NCBI GenBank assembly: GCA_000961645.1
Contig: LADM01000121.1
Span: forward strand, 1 to 64,000
Reading direction: 5' to 3'
Length of the DNA: 64,000 nt
DNA from: Gammaproteobacteria bacterium BRH_c0
GTDB lineage: Bacteria; Pseudomonadota; Gammaproteobacteria; Pseudomonadales; Porticoccaceae
Shown here: one piece after another, positions 1 through 8,937 of the stretch
Layout: each line of letters begins with the position of its first letter
Position numbering within the stretch: position 1 is the first letter of the stretch
Notes under the pieces: generated by a model
Seen by the model: only the letters and a program-made list of their open reading frames with translations
The model's database searches: none
What the model was told of the DNA's origin: nothing
Translations under genes and position numbers: made by a program

Positions 1-45
1 CTGTTAATCATTGGGTCGCTGGTTCGAGTCCAGCAGGCGGAGCCA
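1..45 (+). tRNA. tRNA-Asn(GTT), 3' part only, cut by the window start
   Basis: The window opens exactly at the anticodon loop CTGTTAA (anticodon GTT at 3-5). It continues with the 3' anticodon stem, a five-base variable loop, a T arm GCTGG-TTCGAGT-CCAGC, the acceptor strand AGGCGGA, discriminator G and an encoded CCA ending at 45. The 5' half lies outside the window, so the gene is inferred to be intact upstream but this cannot be seen. It forms the left copy of the repeat that bounds the island. Confidence 0.85.
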
Positions 46-61
46 AATTAGATACGCATCA

Positions 62-89
62 AAGGGTTACCGAGAGGTAGCCCTTTTTT
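62..89 (+). terminator. terminator of the tRNA-Asn gene
   Basis: Stem AAGGGTTACC (62-71), loop GAGA, stem GGTAGCCCTT (76-85), running into a T tract. It is a standard intrinsic terminator 16 bases after the tRNA CCA. The right repeat has the same hairpin with two base changes. Confidence 0.8.
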
Positions 90-93
90 GTTG

Positions 94-349
94 CCCGGAA
101 ATCTTTGGGTCTCTATGCAAAGTCTTTGGGTCTATGTGGGGGACCCAGTGATTTTTGTCTTTGGGTCGGGCGGCATGGATGCGGCGTCTTGGCGGGCTCC
201 GGGGATGCTCCCGCGTAGGAGTCGCCCTGCCCTCGCTGCTGCCCCAGACTGCGCGTCTGGGAGCACTTTGCCCGGCGGGCATGGCTACCCCCAAGGGCTG
301 TCTGGCGGGAAGTGAAGTAGCCCGACCAATCTGCGAAAATCCGCAATAT
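94..349. other. left-end spacer between attL and CRISPR array, no gene
   Basis: No convincing coding sequence. The first 75 bases hold three direct copies of TCTTTGGGTC (102-111, 123-132, 158-167), which could be integrase arm sites. From about 170 to 320 the sequence is GC-rich with small hairpins. This is the leader-distal (trailer) side of the CRISPR array, so a conserved leader is not expected here. Confidence 0.5.
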
Positions 350-3318
350 TTTCTAAGCTGCCTGTGCGGCAGTGAACGGATCAACCATCAGCTCCAGCTT
401 TTCTTCATATTTCTAAGCTGCCTGTGCGGCAGTGAACGCAGGATGTTGCCGATTCGATTGGCGGTTATTTTTCTAAGCTGCCTGTGCGGCAGTGAACGAG
501 CCATCAGGGCCGGTGAGGGTGTAGGTTACTTTCTAAGCTGCCTGTGCGGCAGTGAACGATAACCCGGTGACCGGCAGGCTCCCGAAGAATTTCTAAGCTG
601 CCTGTGCGGCAGTGAACGAGGTTGTGCTGCATGGCCTGGTTGGTTTGCATTTCTAAGCTGCCTGTGCGGCAGTGAACATGGAAAGCAAAGTGACACACCT
701 CACCGCCAATTTCTAAGCTGCCTGTGCGGCAGTGAACCGGGTTATGTGCGCTCTTGAATCTGAACAGCATTTCTAAGCTGCCTGTGCGGCAGTGAACTAA
801 CCTACACCGTGACCGGGCCGGATGGCACGTTTCTAAGCTGCCTGTGCGGCAGTGAACTCACCGTCGATATCAAACCGCCAGCTATCGCTTTTCTAAGCTG
901 CCTGTGCGGCAGTGAACGATTTTTCCAGGTTGCACCCGCTGTACCTATATTTCTAAGCTGCCTGTGCGGCAGTGAACGTCGTTCTGTATGTGCATTTCAA
1001 GACCTTTTCTTTCTAAGCTGCCTGTGCGGCAGTGAACAAGCCCGCGAAAAACGCTACGCCAAAAGCAAATTTCTAAGCTGCCTGTGCGGCAGTGAACGGG
1101 ATATCCCACTCCCGCTCAAACAGCCAGCTTTTCTAAGCTGCCTGTGCGGCAGTGAACTCCTGCTGTGACAGTCTACAACACGTCAGACTTTTCTAAGCTG
1201 CCTGTGCGGCAGTGAACCTTTCGAGTACCCGAAGAAAGGGTTTAAGGGTTTTCTAAGCTGCCTGTGCGGCAGTGAACATTTTTTGCGCCGACTCAGCCGC
1301 AGCCCATGCTTTCTAAGCTGCCTGTGCGGCAGTGAACAGACAGCCAGCCATCATCCTCGTTAAGCATACTTTCTAAGCTGCCTGTGCGGCAGTGAACCAC
1401 AATCGGCAGCTATCTAATGCGCAATGCCGTTTCTAAGCTGCCTGTGCGGCAGTGAACTTTCGAGCCTTGCCAGCCTCAGTTCCAGTGTTTTTCTAAGCTG
1501 CCTGTGCGGCAGTGAACGTGGGGTTATCGTTGCACCACGGTAAAATGCATTTCTAAGCTGCCTGTGCGGCAGTGAACTGCTGGTGCTTAACCACCATCGC
1601 CGCCTTGCTTTTCTAAGCTGCCTGTGCGGCAGTGAACCAGTGATCTGGTAGTACAGGGTATCGTCGGCATTTCTAAGCTGCCTGTGCGGCAGTGAACGAA
1701 TTGAACACTGCGCTCGTCAAGCTGCGCAATTTCTAAGCTGCCTGTGCGGCAGTGAACATGCCGGAGTGCTGCCATCTGCCGGGGCGTCATTTCTAAGCTG
1801 CCTGTGCGGCAGTGAACTGGAGGCGCAAAAAGAATTCCGCGACTTAAAATTTCTAAGCTGCCTGTGCGGCAGTGAACAAAATCGTCGGTCTCTGAGGCGT
1901 AACCCAGCATTTCTAAGCTGCCTGTGCGGCAGTGAACGCATCCCCCACAAAAAACGCCAGGAAGTGTTTTTTCTAAGCTGCCTGTGCGGCAGTGAACACC
2001 GACTCGTCAATCGAGTTCTGGAACTCCCTTTTCTAAGCTGCCTGTGCGGCAGTGAACATCGAATTCCAACGGATTGATCAATCACAACATTTCTAAGCTG
2101 CCTGTGCGGCAGTGAACCACTATTCCTACTGAGGCGGCATTACCGTGACTTTCTAAGCTGCCTGTGCGGCAGTGAACCCACCATCGACAAGCTGATGGCC
2201 GCGCTGCAATTTCTAAGCTGCCTGTGCGGCAGTGAACGACCTGCTGGGCCATGTGTCCATCACCACCAATTTCTAAGCTGCCTGTGCGGCAGTGAACCCG
2301 TACTGGCTGAGGTTGCGCTCTACGATCACTTTCTAAGCTGCCTGTGCGGCAGTGAACGCTGACACACTTTTCGATAAGCTAACCAAAATTTTCTAAGCTG
2401 CCTGTGCGGCAGTGAACCCAAGCAAGCGCAAGCTGACGGCAGACGAAAATTTCTAAGCTGCCTGTGCGGCAGTGAACCTCAGCATCAATGTCTGGAAACT
2501 CTGTCAGAATTTCTAAGCTGCCTGTGCGGCAGTGAACTGACGAACGTGCGCCCTGCAAAAATATAGACGTTTCTAAGCTGCCTGTGCGGCAGTGAACAAG
2601 ACCATCACCCAAGGCGTTTGCCAACGCAGTTTCTAAGCTGCCTGTGCGGCAGTGAACAGGGCCATTACATCTACCTCACTGCTGGCACTTTTCTAAGCTG
2701 CCTGTGCGGCAGTGAACAGCCATAAAGAGCTGATGGGTAAATGTGGCCATTTCTAAGCTGCCTGTGCGGCAGTGAACGTGGCGCGCTGCAAAAGACCGCT
2801 GATGATATTTTTCTAAGCTGCCTGTGCGGCAGTGAACGGCTGTGGGAGAGGCAGACCGGCATATCATTATTTCTAAGCTGCCTGTGCGGCAGTGAACGAC
2901 AAGGTTTTGAATAGTCTGCCCTGCCACGATTTCTAAGCTGCCTGTGCGGCAGTGAACCGGGCAGCAGCCTGCATCTGCTCCAGCTGTTCTTTCTAAGCTG
3001 CCTGTGCGGCAGTGAACCGACTACGCTAAGACGTACTCTTCAAGAAAAGTTTCTAAGCTGCCTGTGCGGCAGTGAACCTGGGACGAGATAGACGACAGCC
3101 TGATGCTTCATTTCTAAGCTGCCTGTGCGGCAGTGAACCTGCGCTGGCGCCCCACCACCCGGGCCCATGATTTCTAAGCTGCCTGTGCGGCAGTGAACGC
3201 TCTTTATCTGACATCCAAACCCCGGTTTGATTTCTAAGCTGCCTGTGCGGCAGTGAACACCCGAGAGTGCCGGTGCGGGTGTGGGATAGCTTTCTAAGCT
3301 GCCTGTGCGGCAGTGAAC
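350..3318 (-). CRISPR. type I-F CRISPR array, 50 repeats and 49 spacers
   Basis: Perfect 28-bp repeats, TTTCTAAGCTGCC...GGCAGTGAAC on this strand, recur every 60 bases from 350 to 3050 and then at 3111, 3171, 3231 and 3291. All spacers are 32 bp except one of 33 bp (3078-3110). The complement has the canonical I-F form (GTTCACTGCC...CTTAGAAA), so the crRNA strand is minus: the leader is at the high-coordinate end and the newest spacers lie near 3290. All 50 repeats read as identical, including the leader-distal one, which is usually the degenerate one. Cas6f, encoded next door, would cut within each repeat hairpin and leave an 8-nt CUUAGAAA handle. No spacer was seen by eye to match the rest of the window. 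Confidence 0.98.
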
Positions 3319-3449
3319 TGAAGTATAACGCACAAAAAAACAGGAAAAACATTGGGTTAAGGCGATACGGCCCTAAACACCCAAGTTTTTCCTGATTATT
3401 GTAACTTACTGATTTTTATCTACATTGTTAAAGAGCAAAATAATTTGGG
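3319..3449 (-). promoter_or_regulatory. CRISPR leader with palindrome
   Basis: This AT-rich stretch lies between the cas6f stop and the first repeat, where a I-F leader belongs. Reading on the minus strand, an imperfect hairpin (arms 3342-3358 and 3377-3393, AGGAAAAAC paired with GTTTTTCCT, next to a TTGGGT pair) is followed by seven Ts, then TATACT within ten bases of the first repeat. The hairpin plus T tract could end the cas transcript, with TATACT as the -10 box of the array promoter. The -35 match is poor, so the promoter call is tentative. Confidence 0.6.
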
Positions 3450-4001
3450 TTAGAACCAGGGTATTGTGGCGATCTTCGATAGGCCAAATTGGTCGAACTC
3501 TCCCTCTACCGGCTGACCCCTCAACTGTCCAAACTCAATATAGCGACGATGTTTATGACTATTTGAACCGCTTTGCAGCTCTAGGTAGGGGATATCCAAC
3601 CCCTTAGTAAACATTTTGGCGCGATACTGCTTAGCCTCTTCTTCGGTAATAGAGCCGCGTTTTAGCAAGCGATTGAGCTTGGATTGGCTCATGGTGCTTT
3701 GCTTGCGGCTAACCGTGCGGTACTGCACCGAATCAGGCACAGGCAGCGCCTGTGACAAATTACAATAGCCGCTCATACCTCCCAGCCAGTTCTCTTGCTG
3801 CAAAGTAACCAGGTCGTCTTTACTGCCATGCAGGCGTAACACATTGCCCAAAGTAACTTTGTACGCGGGGAAACTGATGCCGATTCTGGTAGAGCCAAGA
3901 TCACAAAGAGTTTTGTGGAGTTTGGTGTAAATGGCGTTAGTCAGCCAGTTAAGCGGTATTTCTTGATCGGGCTTAAGTACTATATCTATATAAGTGTCCA
4001 T
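3450..4001 (-). CDS. cas6f: Cas6f (Csy4) crRNA endoribonuclease
   Basis: This 183-residue protein cuts the pre-crRNA inside each repeat hairpin and stays bound to the 3' stem-loop of the mature crRNA. The N-terminus, MDTYIDIVLKPDQEIP followed by KLHKTL, aligns by eye with Csy4, and His29 sits where the Csy4 catalytic histidine lies. An Arg/Lys/Ser-rich stretch around 97-130 (VSRKQS, LNRLLKRGS) corresponds to the arginine-rich helix that grips the RNA stem. Length is normal for the family. It is the last gene of the cas operon, nine bases after cas5fv, and the array begins about 130 bases beyond its stop. The repeat is the hairpin-forming I-F type it should recognise. Confidence 0.93.
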   Translation of the reverse strand: MDTYIDIVLKPDQEIPLNWLTNAIYTKLHKTLCDLGSTRIGISFPAYKVTLGNVLRLHGSKDDLVTLQQENWLGGMSGYCNLSQALPVPDSVQYRTVSRKQSTMSQSKLNRLLKRGSITEEEAKQYRAKMFTKGLDIPYLELQSGSNSHKHRRYIEFGQLRGQPVEGEFDQFGLSKIATIPWF

Positions 4002-4010
4002 AGCCTCTCC

Positions 4011-5018
4011 TTAAACCCGGATATCTTTTAGATAGGCAAGTCCTTTTTTGCCTATGTAAAAGCTCGAAACACCCGCATTCTCTATCATGGTGTGTAGCTC
4101 ATTGGCCAAAGGCCGATCTATATCAATATCTATTTGAAGTTGCCCGCTGACTTTCTTGAGATGTTTTTTGAATTTTCCCTCACCAGAAACAAATTCCTCC
4201 CTCATATAGGGATTGCCCCATATTTTTTTCTTCTCTCCAGTCGTGTAACGACTCATAAAATCCTTCTTCGTAAATCCATTGTTAGAAATTCCGCTCAAGC
4301 CCCCCGCTTTCGTGAGGGCAGAGCTAAGATCGAACCCCCTTTCTTCTAAACGATCGAGCTGAAGATATAAAGCCGAACAATACAAGCTTATGGGGAAGAG
4401 CTCACCTTTTTTATTCAAACCGTTGAACTTGGGAAAACGGTTTGATAATTTTTGGTGAGCCTTTATACACATACCACCCAGCGGCACCGCTTTTAGTTTA
4501 TTCAGTTCCTCAAGACGCTCAATAATAGTTAGCGGATGAAGTTCAATAGTCTTGTCAACGGGATTGCCTCCTTCAAGCCAATTACATAATTCATCCAATT
4601 CCATCGCTAAAATTGACCAAAGTTCTTTTGAATAGCCTGAATTAAACACAGGATCGGTAACTCTAATCATTCCGGTATACGAATTCTGGTCTGTACTTCC
4701 AGTAATGTTTCGAATATAAGTAACTTCGTTATTCTCGACGGTGGGGCTATCTTTGAAGCTAATTTTGTCTTCAATTGCCTTGAAAAAATAGCAATCATCT
4801 TGCCTAGATTGATAAAGCTTCCGCTGATCTCCTATCAATCGATTTAATAGACCCATTACCGTATCAAGGGTTATCATCCTTTCAATGTAATTTTCCGTAG
4901 CTTTCAGATTTGTCATTGACCCGAGAAACTTTCTGCCATCTTTAGGCAATGGCTCATTATTAGTTCCGTCGAGAAAAGAGTTTCGCCAAGAGGCTTCGTA
5001 CTCAATTGCGATTCTCAT
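4011..5018 (-). CDS. cas5fv: Cas5fv-type Cascade subunit of type I-F2
   Basis: By position and size (335 residues) this is the Cas5 variant of the compact type I-F2 complex, which caps the 5' handle of the crRNA and takes over duties of the missing large subunit. I chose the start MRIAIEYEAS at 5018 because AGGAGG lies five bases upstream; an in-frame ATG at 5093 would overlap cas7fv by 62 bases without a good ribosome site. Order cas7fv-cas5fv-cas6f matches the Shewanella putrefaciens I-Fv locus. Individual residues were not aligned, so the name rests on operon position, length and the absence of Csy1/Csy2-like genes. Its AT-rich composition differs from the chromosomal genes to the right. 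Confidence 0.78.
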   Translation of the reverse strand: MRIAIEYEASWRNSFLDGTNNEPLPKDGRKFLGSMTNLKATENYIERMITLDTVMGLLNRLIGDQRKLYQSRQDDCYFFKAIEDKISFKDSPTVENNEVTYIRNITGSTDQNSYTGMIRVTDPVFNSGYSKELWSILAMELDELCNWLEGGNPVDKTIELHPLTIIERLEELNKLKAVPLGGMCIKAHQKLSNRFPKFNGLNKKGELFPISLYCSALYLQLDRLEERGFDLSSALTKAGGLSGISNNGFTKKDFMSRYTTGEKKKIWGNPYMREEFVSGEGKFKKHLKKVSGQLQIDIDIDRPLANELHTMIENAGVSSFYIGKKGLAYLKDIRV

Positions 5019-5031
5019 ATCATCCTCCTGA

Positions 5032-5976
5032 CTACTTGGCATAGAAATAGACGGCAAATTCGCTATTACACTCTTCCTGAATTGTCCCCTCATCTGCTTT
5101 GATTCGCATCATTCGGTTACTATCGTTATAATCAACCAATACAGAATCAACATACATGTAGGATTTTGCCTGGCGTATCGACAGGTTCTGAATGCGTTCA
5201 AGCGTATGGTTAATCAGTGCCTTGATTGCATCACCATTCAATAGAATGCCTACTTCACCTTCTTCAAATATGGTGCCACGACGAACGTAGTTGGGGTGAA
5301 ATATTGCACGGGGGTTTAGATTGCCATCCAAAGTTTGAATGAAATCTTGAACAGCTTGCGCAACTTCATCACCTTGCCCTTCTTTGATCTCCATGGCTTC
5401 TCGATCAAACTTTTTGTCCAGCGAAATAAACTGAAGCTGCTCAATGCTGATTGAACCGTAGGATTTATATTCAGTATCGCCAAAAGTGGTTTTTGAAAAA
5501 AAAGAGGAACTATCTCTCTCTCCAGCTTGGCCAAACTGCTCAAAATTACCATTACCTAGCTGATCAACGAAGTCTTCCATCAGCAGTGGACTGGTACGCT
5601 TATTTTGCGTGGATGCTACGACATACCCTCTCACCAACCCCGTTACTGATGCCAAGACCTTGTCAAGATTTGCCCTTTTAGCGTAATGCAGATCATAGGC
5701 CTGCTCTCTGAAAAGATGATGGCGGATACAGTTTTGGCTAATGTATAAAGGGGTTTCTTTGAAATTGATATCTGTTGGCTCTTTACGATATTTATAGCCA
5801 GTATCCTTAACCTTGCCGGACAAATTGCTATATCCCCTAAGCTTGGGTAGCGTGTGGTTGTCCACAGTATTACCATTTTCCTGTGCGAGATTGGTCGGCC
5901 CATTCCAATTAACAACGCCATGACCTTTAGCAATGATTTTGAAATCGACGCTTTTGATGCCTGTTACCTTTTCCAT
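5032..5976 (-). CDS. cas7fv: Cas7fv-type Cascade backbone subunit of type I-F2
   Basis: A 314-residue protein beginning [20 protein letters not shown]. It sits between cas2-3 (three-base gap) and cas5fv (13-base gap), where I-F2 loci encode the Cas7 backbone that coats the crRNA spacer. GAAGGG precedes the ATG. Length fits the Cas7fv family, whereas canonical I-F loci would show csy1, csy2 and csy3 here, together more than twice this length. It is probably made in several copies per complex, though nothing in the sequence shows how that is achieved. The alternative, a divergent Csy3, is possible, but the two-gene layout argues for I-F2. Confidence 0.8.
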   Translation of the reverse strand: MEKVTGIKSVDFKIIAKGHGVVNWNGPTNLAQENGNTVDNHTLPKLRGYSNLSGKVKDTGYKYRKEPTDINFKETPLYISQNCIRHHLFREQAYDLHYAKRANLDKVLASVTGLVRGYVVASTQNKRTSPLLMEDFVDQLGNGNFEQFGQAGERDSSSFFSKTTFGDTEYKSYGSISIEQLQFISLDKKFDREAMEIKEGQGDEVAQAVQDFIQTLDGNLNPRAIFHPNYVRRGTIFEEGEVGILLNGDAIKALINHTLERIQNLSIRQAKSYMYVDSVLVDYNDSNRMMRIKADEGTIQEECNSEFAVYFYAK

Positions 5977-5979
5977 AAG

Positions 5980-8937
5980 TTAGCCCTTCTGTTGGGTTAA
6001 GTGCTTAAATGAAATTGAGCCTATTGGCTGTTTATTGGAAACTGCGTAATAGATTGCCTCTGTATGGGGCGTCCTTTCGCCAAGTTTTTCATCTAAGGCG
6101 TTAGGCGTATAGCTTAAAAAAATCGGATATTCAGGGTCACGGGCATATCCTTCCAAAACAGCTTTACGGGCAACCATCTTGTTTGCGGGAATACCGTTTA
6201 CCGGACTTGACTCTTCTATCCTCCCATGCTTTTGTGCGAGATAGTCGAGCAATCCATAGTTCCTGATTCGATCCAGGGACTCAGTCAGATTATCAACGTC
6301 ATCGCTTTCGTTTACCGGAATGTCATAGGCATAGATATTTTCAATCACAAACTTTTTAGGGTCAGAAACATCACAAACAGCCATTTGCACAAAGCGACTA
6401 TCTCCACGCAGTGAGTTCTTACTAATTTTTGCCCTTTGCCCTTTTGCTTTTTTCGGTTTGACTATGGTTTGTGGTTCCGATACTCGATCCATTAAAACCT
6501 GTACGCTTTTGCTTAATGCAGCCACCAAATCAGACTCGATAAAGCTCAGCGCTGACTGCTGCTTGTAGAACCGTTTGTACAGCTCATAGATAGTAGGTAA
6601 CTTCATTACCTTCTCGCCCGCATCTGTGGTTTCATGCAAAAAATCAAGCCATGCTTTGGTTGAGCCCAGCTGAAAAGTAGATGACAAAAAGCGCGAAAGA
6701 CTGCCACCACTTTTAAAGGCTAAAGGTACGGCAATCACATACTGATTAACCCTACTTTTATTGCGGCCAAAACGGTCTAAACGGCCTAAGCGTTGTAGAC
6801 AGTTTTCTGCGGGGGTTATTTCTGTAACCATATGGTCACAGGATATATTCAAGGATGCCTGCACAATTGGGCCGCTTCTTAGCAAGCTATAAATACCTGT
6901 TCCATCCTTTGAAAAAGCATTAAAGACCTCTTGAAAAAGCTTACGCTTATCACTTTTCTTGAACTTTGAATGCAGTAAAACACCATTTTCTAGCTGCTGA
7001 TTTCGAATAAAGCTTTTTTGTGCTGTGGTTGCGGCATTGCTTATGACGAAGCTATTCTCTGGCTGCAAAGCATAGAGAGGGTTGGCAATTGAAGTGTCGT
7101 TCTCGTCATATTCGACAAATTTGATTTGATACTGGCTTTGGTTAAAGGATGGCATTTCTACAACGTCATAATCCACATCCATCCCAAGCATATTCTGTAT
7201 ATAGCTGTAGTGCGGCGTTGCTGAAACCAATAATACGTTCAAGCCTGAACTCAACCCCGCCCTACTCGCTAACAGTTCAGAAAAAAGCAGGTTGAATCCT
7301 GGCATACTAATGTATTCGTGATATTCATCAAATACTACATGAGCGCTCAAGTAGTTCAGCAACCGATCTGCTTTAGTGTGACTGATCACTGTACTCAAAA
7401 GTTGGTCAATGGTCGTAATTACAATATCACCCGTGAAGAAATCCTCTTCTTTTGTCTCATTGGAGTAGCTGTTGATGCACTTGAACTCACCAGTGTGAAT
7501 TTCAACATTGGCTTCTGGCAGATATGGGGTATCGCTTGATCGCAATTCAGCAAAAAGCCCTTGGCATATTTGTACTCTGGGGCAAATCCAGAGTATTTTC
7601 TGAGCATTCTTCAACTTCGCCCATTCCAGGGCTATCTTGGTTTTACCGCAACCCGCAGAACCGGCTAACACGGATATATTACGAACATTCTCGGCTAACC
7701 GTATAGCTTTCTCGGACTGCTGACTAGATCGCTCATCATTGGGAAACGTGGCTAGGCAGGCTTCAATATGGCTACATATTGTTGACTCAGGAATCAGATC
7801 ATTTTTGTCTAGCTGCTCAGCTATGAACTCATCTAGGGTACGATTTTCTAAACAACTTTTCAGCTCTTCTGGCTGCATTGCTGAAATCCACCTATCAGCA
7901 GTAATTAAGCAACCTCGCATCTGGTTATTAACAGCATTATTGTTAGCTTGCTTTCTGAACTCCGATATCTTATCAGCGGGATCATATTCTTTATATTTTG
8001 GCAACATCATTGCTTCGACATCCCAAATTTTTTCACTGTCGATTTGGGTCAAAAGGGATTCACTTAAGCGGCTTGATTGGTTATTTGTATAATCAATCTC
8101 TAGCTTGCATACCTTTTCAACCAATTCTTTAGCTTTCCCCAGAACTAGGGACTTGGAAGAACCTTTGAGGCTTGCATCAAGTTTTTTATATATATCCCCC
8201 AGTGTTTCAAAACCACCCTTAGGACGAAATGGTTTAGCATGGTGCCAGTAAATTGCGTGTTTAATTCTTCTTTTTATTTCTCTGTTAGGTGTTTTTATAG
8301 CCGTGTCGTCAAGCAATGCATAGAGTAATAAAGATATTTCATTATGCCTTGGATGCTTTTCAAAACTGAATGCCGCGTCATCTATATGCTGACCATCTTC
8401 GGCAATGTAATCCTTGTTTTTGGCTTTGGTAACCCATGTTTGAAATTGTGGGTCAATTTTTCCAATGTCATGCAGGCAGCCTGCTACAAAAGCTGCGAAC
8501 GCAATCTGCTTTTCTTCAGGGTAAAAATGGCTGTAGAGCCTTTCAGACAAGTAACCTACTGCAAATAGATGTTGCTCCAACAATTGAAGATGCGTGTTGG
8601 CATATAGTTGCCCTTCAACAGGCTTGTTTCTGACAATATCCATTGGCACTTCCTTTAATGTTGTATTCACCGGCACCAAACCTGAAAAATTAAATTTGCT
8701 TTTACTACCCACAACCCAAACCAACTCACTCCTCGCTCTGCTCCGTATCCAGTGACAACTCACAGCGGTATTTTTAGTGGCGGTTTTACGCAGCAGTTTT
8801 TTTACCGCCAGCAAGCCCTCTTGAGTGATCACCGTCTGCCAGGTGTTGTCGCCAATGCGGTCGGCGAAGGCATCCAGTACCCGCCTTGTGCGATTGAGGG
8901 CTTTTTTCTCGCATTGGGAGACGAAGGTAACCATCAT
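5980..8937 (-). CDS. cas2-3: Cas2-3 fusion, CRISPR nuclease-helicase
   Basis: This 985-residue protein combines an N-terminal Cas2-like segment (about 1-95) with a Cas3 HD nuclease and SF2 helicase, the arrangement unique to type I-F. The HD domain shows GCLHDIGKIDP, then HPRHNE and IYWHHAKPF. The helicase shows a Walker A AGSAGCGKT near 445, DEYH (VFDEYHEY) near 547, SATPHY near 583 and the arginine motif QRLGRLDRFGR near 720. It would unwind and degrade DNA marked by the crRNA complex and join Cas1 for spacer uptake. The ATG overlaps the cas1 stop by four bases (ATGA), so the two are translationally coupled. All catalytic signatures looked for are present, which suggests a working effector. 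Confidence 0.95.
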   Translation of the reverse strand: MMVTFVSQCEKKALNRTRRVLDAFADRIGDNTWQTVITQEGLLAVKKLLRKTATKNTAVSCHWIRSRARSELVWVVGSKSKFNFSGLVPVNTTLKEVPMDIVRNKPVEGQLYANTHLQLLEQHLFAVGYLSERLYSHFYPEEKQIAFAAFVAGCLHDIGKIDPQFQTWVTKAKNKDYIAEDGQHIDDAAFSFEKHPRHNEISLLLYALLDDTAIKTPNREIKRRIKHAIYWHHAKPFRPKGGFETLGDIYKKLDASLKGSSKSLVLGKAKELVEKVCKLEIDYTNNQSSRLSESLLTQIDSEKIWDVEAMMLPKYKEYDPADKISEFRKQANNNAVNNQMRGCLITADRWISAMQPEELKSCLENRTLDEFIAEQLDKNDLIPESTICSHIEACLATFPNDERSSQQSEKAIRLAENVRNISVLAGSAGCGKTKIALEWAKLKNAQKILWICPRVQICQGLFAELRSSDTPYLPEANVEIHTGEFKCINSYSNETKEEDFFTGDIVITTIDQLLSTVISHTKADRLLNYLSAHVVFDEYHEYISMPGFNLLFSELLASRAGLSSGLNVLLVSATPHYSYIQNMLGMDVDYDVVEMPSFNQSQYQIKFVEYDENDTSIANPLYALQPENSFVISNAATTAQKSFIRNQQLENGVLLHSKFKKSDKRKLFQEVFNAFSKDGTGIYSLLRSGPIVQASLNISCDHMVTEITPAENCLQRLGRLDRFGRNKSRVNQYVIAVPLAFKSGGSLSRFLSSTFQLGSTKAWLDFLHETTDAGEKVMKLPTIYELYKRFYKQQSALSFIESDLVAALSKSVQVLMDRVSEPQTIVKPKKAKGQRAKISKNSLRGDSRFVQMAVCDVSDPKKFVIENIYAYDIPVNESDDVDNLTESLDRIRNYGLLDYLAQKHGRIEESSPVNGIPANKMVARKAVLEGYARDPEYPIFLSYTPNALDEKLGERTPHTEAIYYAVSNKQPIGSISFKHLTQQKG

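Larger units (their letters stand above)
1..93 (+). repeat. left attachment repeat (attL candidate) of the island
   Basis: This block recurs at 31679-31771. Bases 1-68 are identical in both copies and the next 25 differ only at positions 69 and 74. It covers the tRNA-Asn 3' half plus its terminator. A long direct repeat containing a tRNA 3' end is the expected product of tyrosine-integrase insertion at a tRNA gene, and an integrase lies inside the interval. The true start of the repeat may lie upstream of base 1. Confidence 0.85.

Noticed and set aside
378-3290. Self-targeting spacers against genes in this window
   Set aside because: Reading the 49 spacers against the listed genes by eye found no near-match. 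The integrase-like spacer differs clearly from the resident integrase. A full computed search against the genome would settle it.
67-3352. Many open frames of 60-135 codons with repeated LSCLCGSE or HCRTGSLE peptides
   Set aside because: They are translations of the CRISPR repeats; the regular 60-base period explains them fully.
5976-5980. Loss of cas8f by frameshift or deletion scar
   Set aside because: cas2-3 and cas7fv are separated by only three bases and both are intact, with a proper ribosome site. The absence matches subtype I-F2.
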